Shown: one piece after another, positions 63,484 through 64,000 of the stretch
Layout: the number at the start of each line of letters is the position of its first letter
Position numbering within the stretch: position 1 is the first letter of the stretch
Origin: Volutella citrinella
Lineage: Eukaryota; Ascomycota; Sordariomycetes; Hypocreales; Nectriaceae
Length of the DNA: 64,000 bases
Direction of reading: 5' to 3'
Assembly (NCBI GenBank): GCA_034401135.1
Contig: JAWZSP010000005.1
Location: forward strand, 4,030,001-4,094,000
Translations under genes and position numbers: made by a program
Notes under the pieces: model-generated
Told to the model about the DNA's origin: nothing
Database searches by the model: none
The model's input: the letters and a program-made list of their open reading frames with translations, nothing else

Positions 63484-64000
63484 CTATAGCTTGGCCGATT
63501 GGGCGGCGCGCTGGGCAACCTTTTCGTTGATGGCAACCTGCACCTTGTCCTTGGGCATCTCGTCGACGGGCTTGTTTAGCCAGTACTTGTCCTGCTCGAG
63601 GCCCTGCCAGATGAGGGCCTCGGTGCCGAGGATGACCTGCCAGCCGTTGGACTCCGAGATGGCGCCCAGGCGGGTGAAGGGGGTCGGGTTGTAGCACATC
63701 TCCAGGATGGCGCCCTTGCGGTCCTTCTCGAGGAAGGCCTCGGTGACGCGGCGGGCCAGCACCTCCTGCTGGGTCTGGGGCTCAAAGTCGGGCACGCAGG
63801 CGACGATGGCGCCGGGGGCCTCGAGCTCCTGGGCCTGCGACACCGTCTTGACGTGCAGCAGGCTGTCGCCGTAGCCGCGGGCCTTGCAGTCGCGGATGAC
63901 CTCGGCGACCTCTTCGTCGTCACGGTTGACCAAGTAGATGGTGGTCGACTTCATCCACTTCCACAGGGCGTAGATGGCGCTGCGGGCAGCACCGCCGCCG
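63484..64000 (-). CDS. qutB: Quinate dehydrogenase (QUTB/QA-3), C-terminal part, cut by window edge
   Basis: The frame runs in from beyond 64000 and ends at 63484. About 171 C-terminal residues are visible. They begin in the NAD(P)-binding glycine motif ([14 protein letters not shown]) and continue with [15 protein letters not shown], the second strand of a shikimate/quinate dehydrogenase Rossmann fold. [40 protein letters not shown] follows, the conserved C-terminal part with the GxxxLIxQG box. The enzyme oxidises quinate to 3-dehydroquinate, the first catabolic step. Cluster position separates it from biosynthetic shikimate dehydrogenase, which in fungi is part of AROM. Confidence 0.9.
   Translation of the reverse strand, partial: GGGAARSAIYALWKWMKSTTIYLVNRDDEEVAEVIRDCKARGYGDSLLHVKTVSQAQELEAPGAIVACVPDFEPQTQQEVLARRVTEAFLEKDRKGAILEMCYNPTPFTRLGAISESNGWQVILGTEALIWQGLEQDKYWLNKPVDEMPKDKVQVAINEKVAQRAAQSAKL

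Overview
The window is nuclear DNA of a filamentous ascomycete, most likely a hypocrealean Sordariomycete. Genes have short introns (about 50-150 nt) with GTRAGT-like donors and CTAAY branch points. There is a complete quinate-utilisation (qa/qut) regulatory block. An alpha-factor-type pheromone precursor carries seven copies of WCMRPGQPCW, a decapeptide of the form found in hypocrealean fungi. I resolved 22 protein-coding genes, two of them cut by the window edges. I found no tRNA, rRNA, CRISPR array, intact transposon or replication origin. Exon coordinates were built by hand from splice signals, reading-frame continuity and family motifs. The hand-built spliced models keep frame through every junction, and starts were moved to the first usable ATG.

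Layout. 0-9 kb: the 5' part of a PUS3-type tRNA pseudouridine synthase, a divergent Rho-like GTPase, RNA polymerase III subunit RPC9, a 4.7-kb gene-free stretch, and a PRS1-type PRPP synthetase. 9.8-13.7 kb: one 1215-residue protein joining an ADP-ribosyltransferase (PARP) domain to a UBE2Q-like E2 domain. 15-19 kb: a large type II membrane protein and a minimal SET-domain protein. 19-27 kb: a long gene-poor region leading into a 987-residue proline-rich protein. 28-33 kb: ribosomal protein uL24 (RPL26), COX11 and an FAD amine oxidase-like enzyme. 34-39 kb: the pheromone precursor and a secreted beta-propeller phytase with EGF-like modules. 39.8-51.5 kb: looser, accessory-like genes, namely a probable GPI protein, a seven-helix membrane protein, an amidoligase with a cysteine-rich insert, a small Cys-rich protein and an HsbA-like secreted protein.

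52-64 kb: a branched-chain aminotransferase, then the quinate cluster: repressor (qutR/qa-1S, minus), activator (qutA/qa-1F, plus), permease (qutD/qa-y, plus) and quinate dehydrogenase (qutB/qa-3, minus, running off the end). Two 16-bp palindromes matching my recollection of the QA-1F/QUTA operator lie in the repressor-activator spacer (one mismatch) and upstream of the permease (perfect inverted half-sites). Together they describe the circuit: quinate enters through the permease, the repressor restrains the activator, and the activator drives the cluster.

The most notable items are the PARP-E2 fusion, the predicted QUTA operators, the amidoligase with its CxC...CxxCxC insert, the pheromone gene with a predicted intron that starts on the base after its stop codon, and the divergent Rho-like GTPase.
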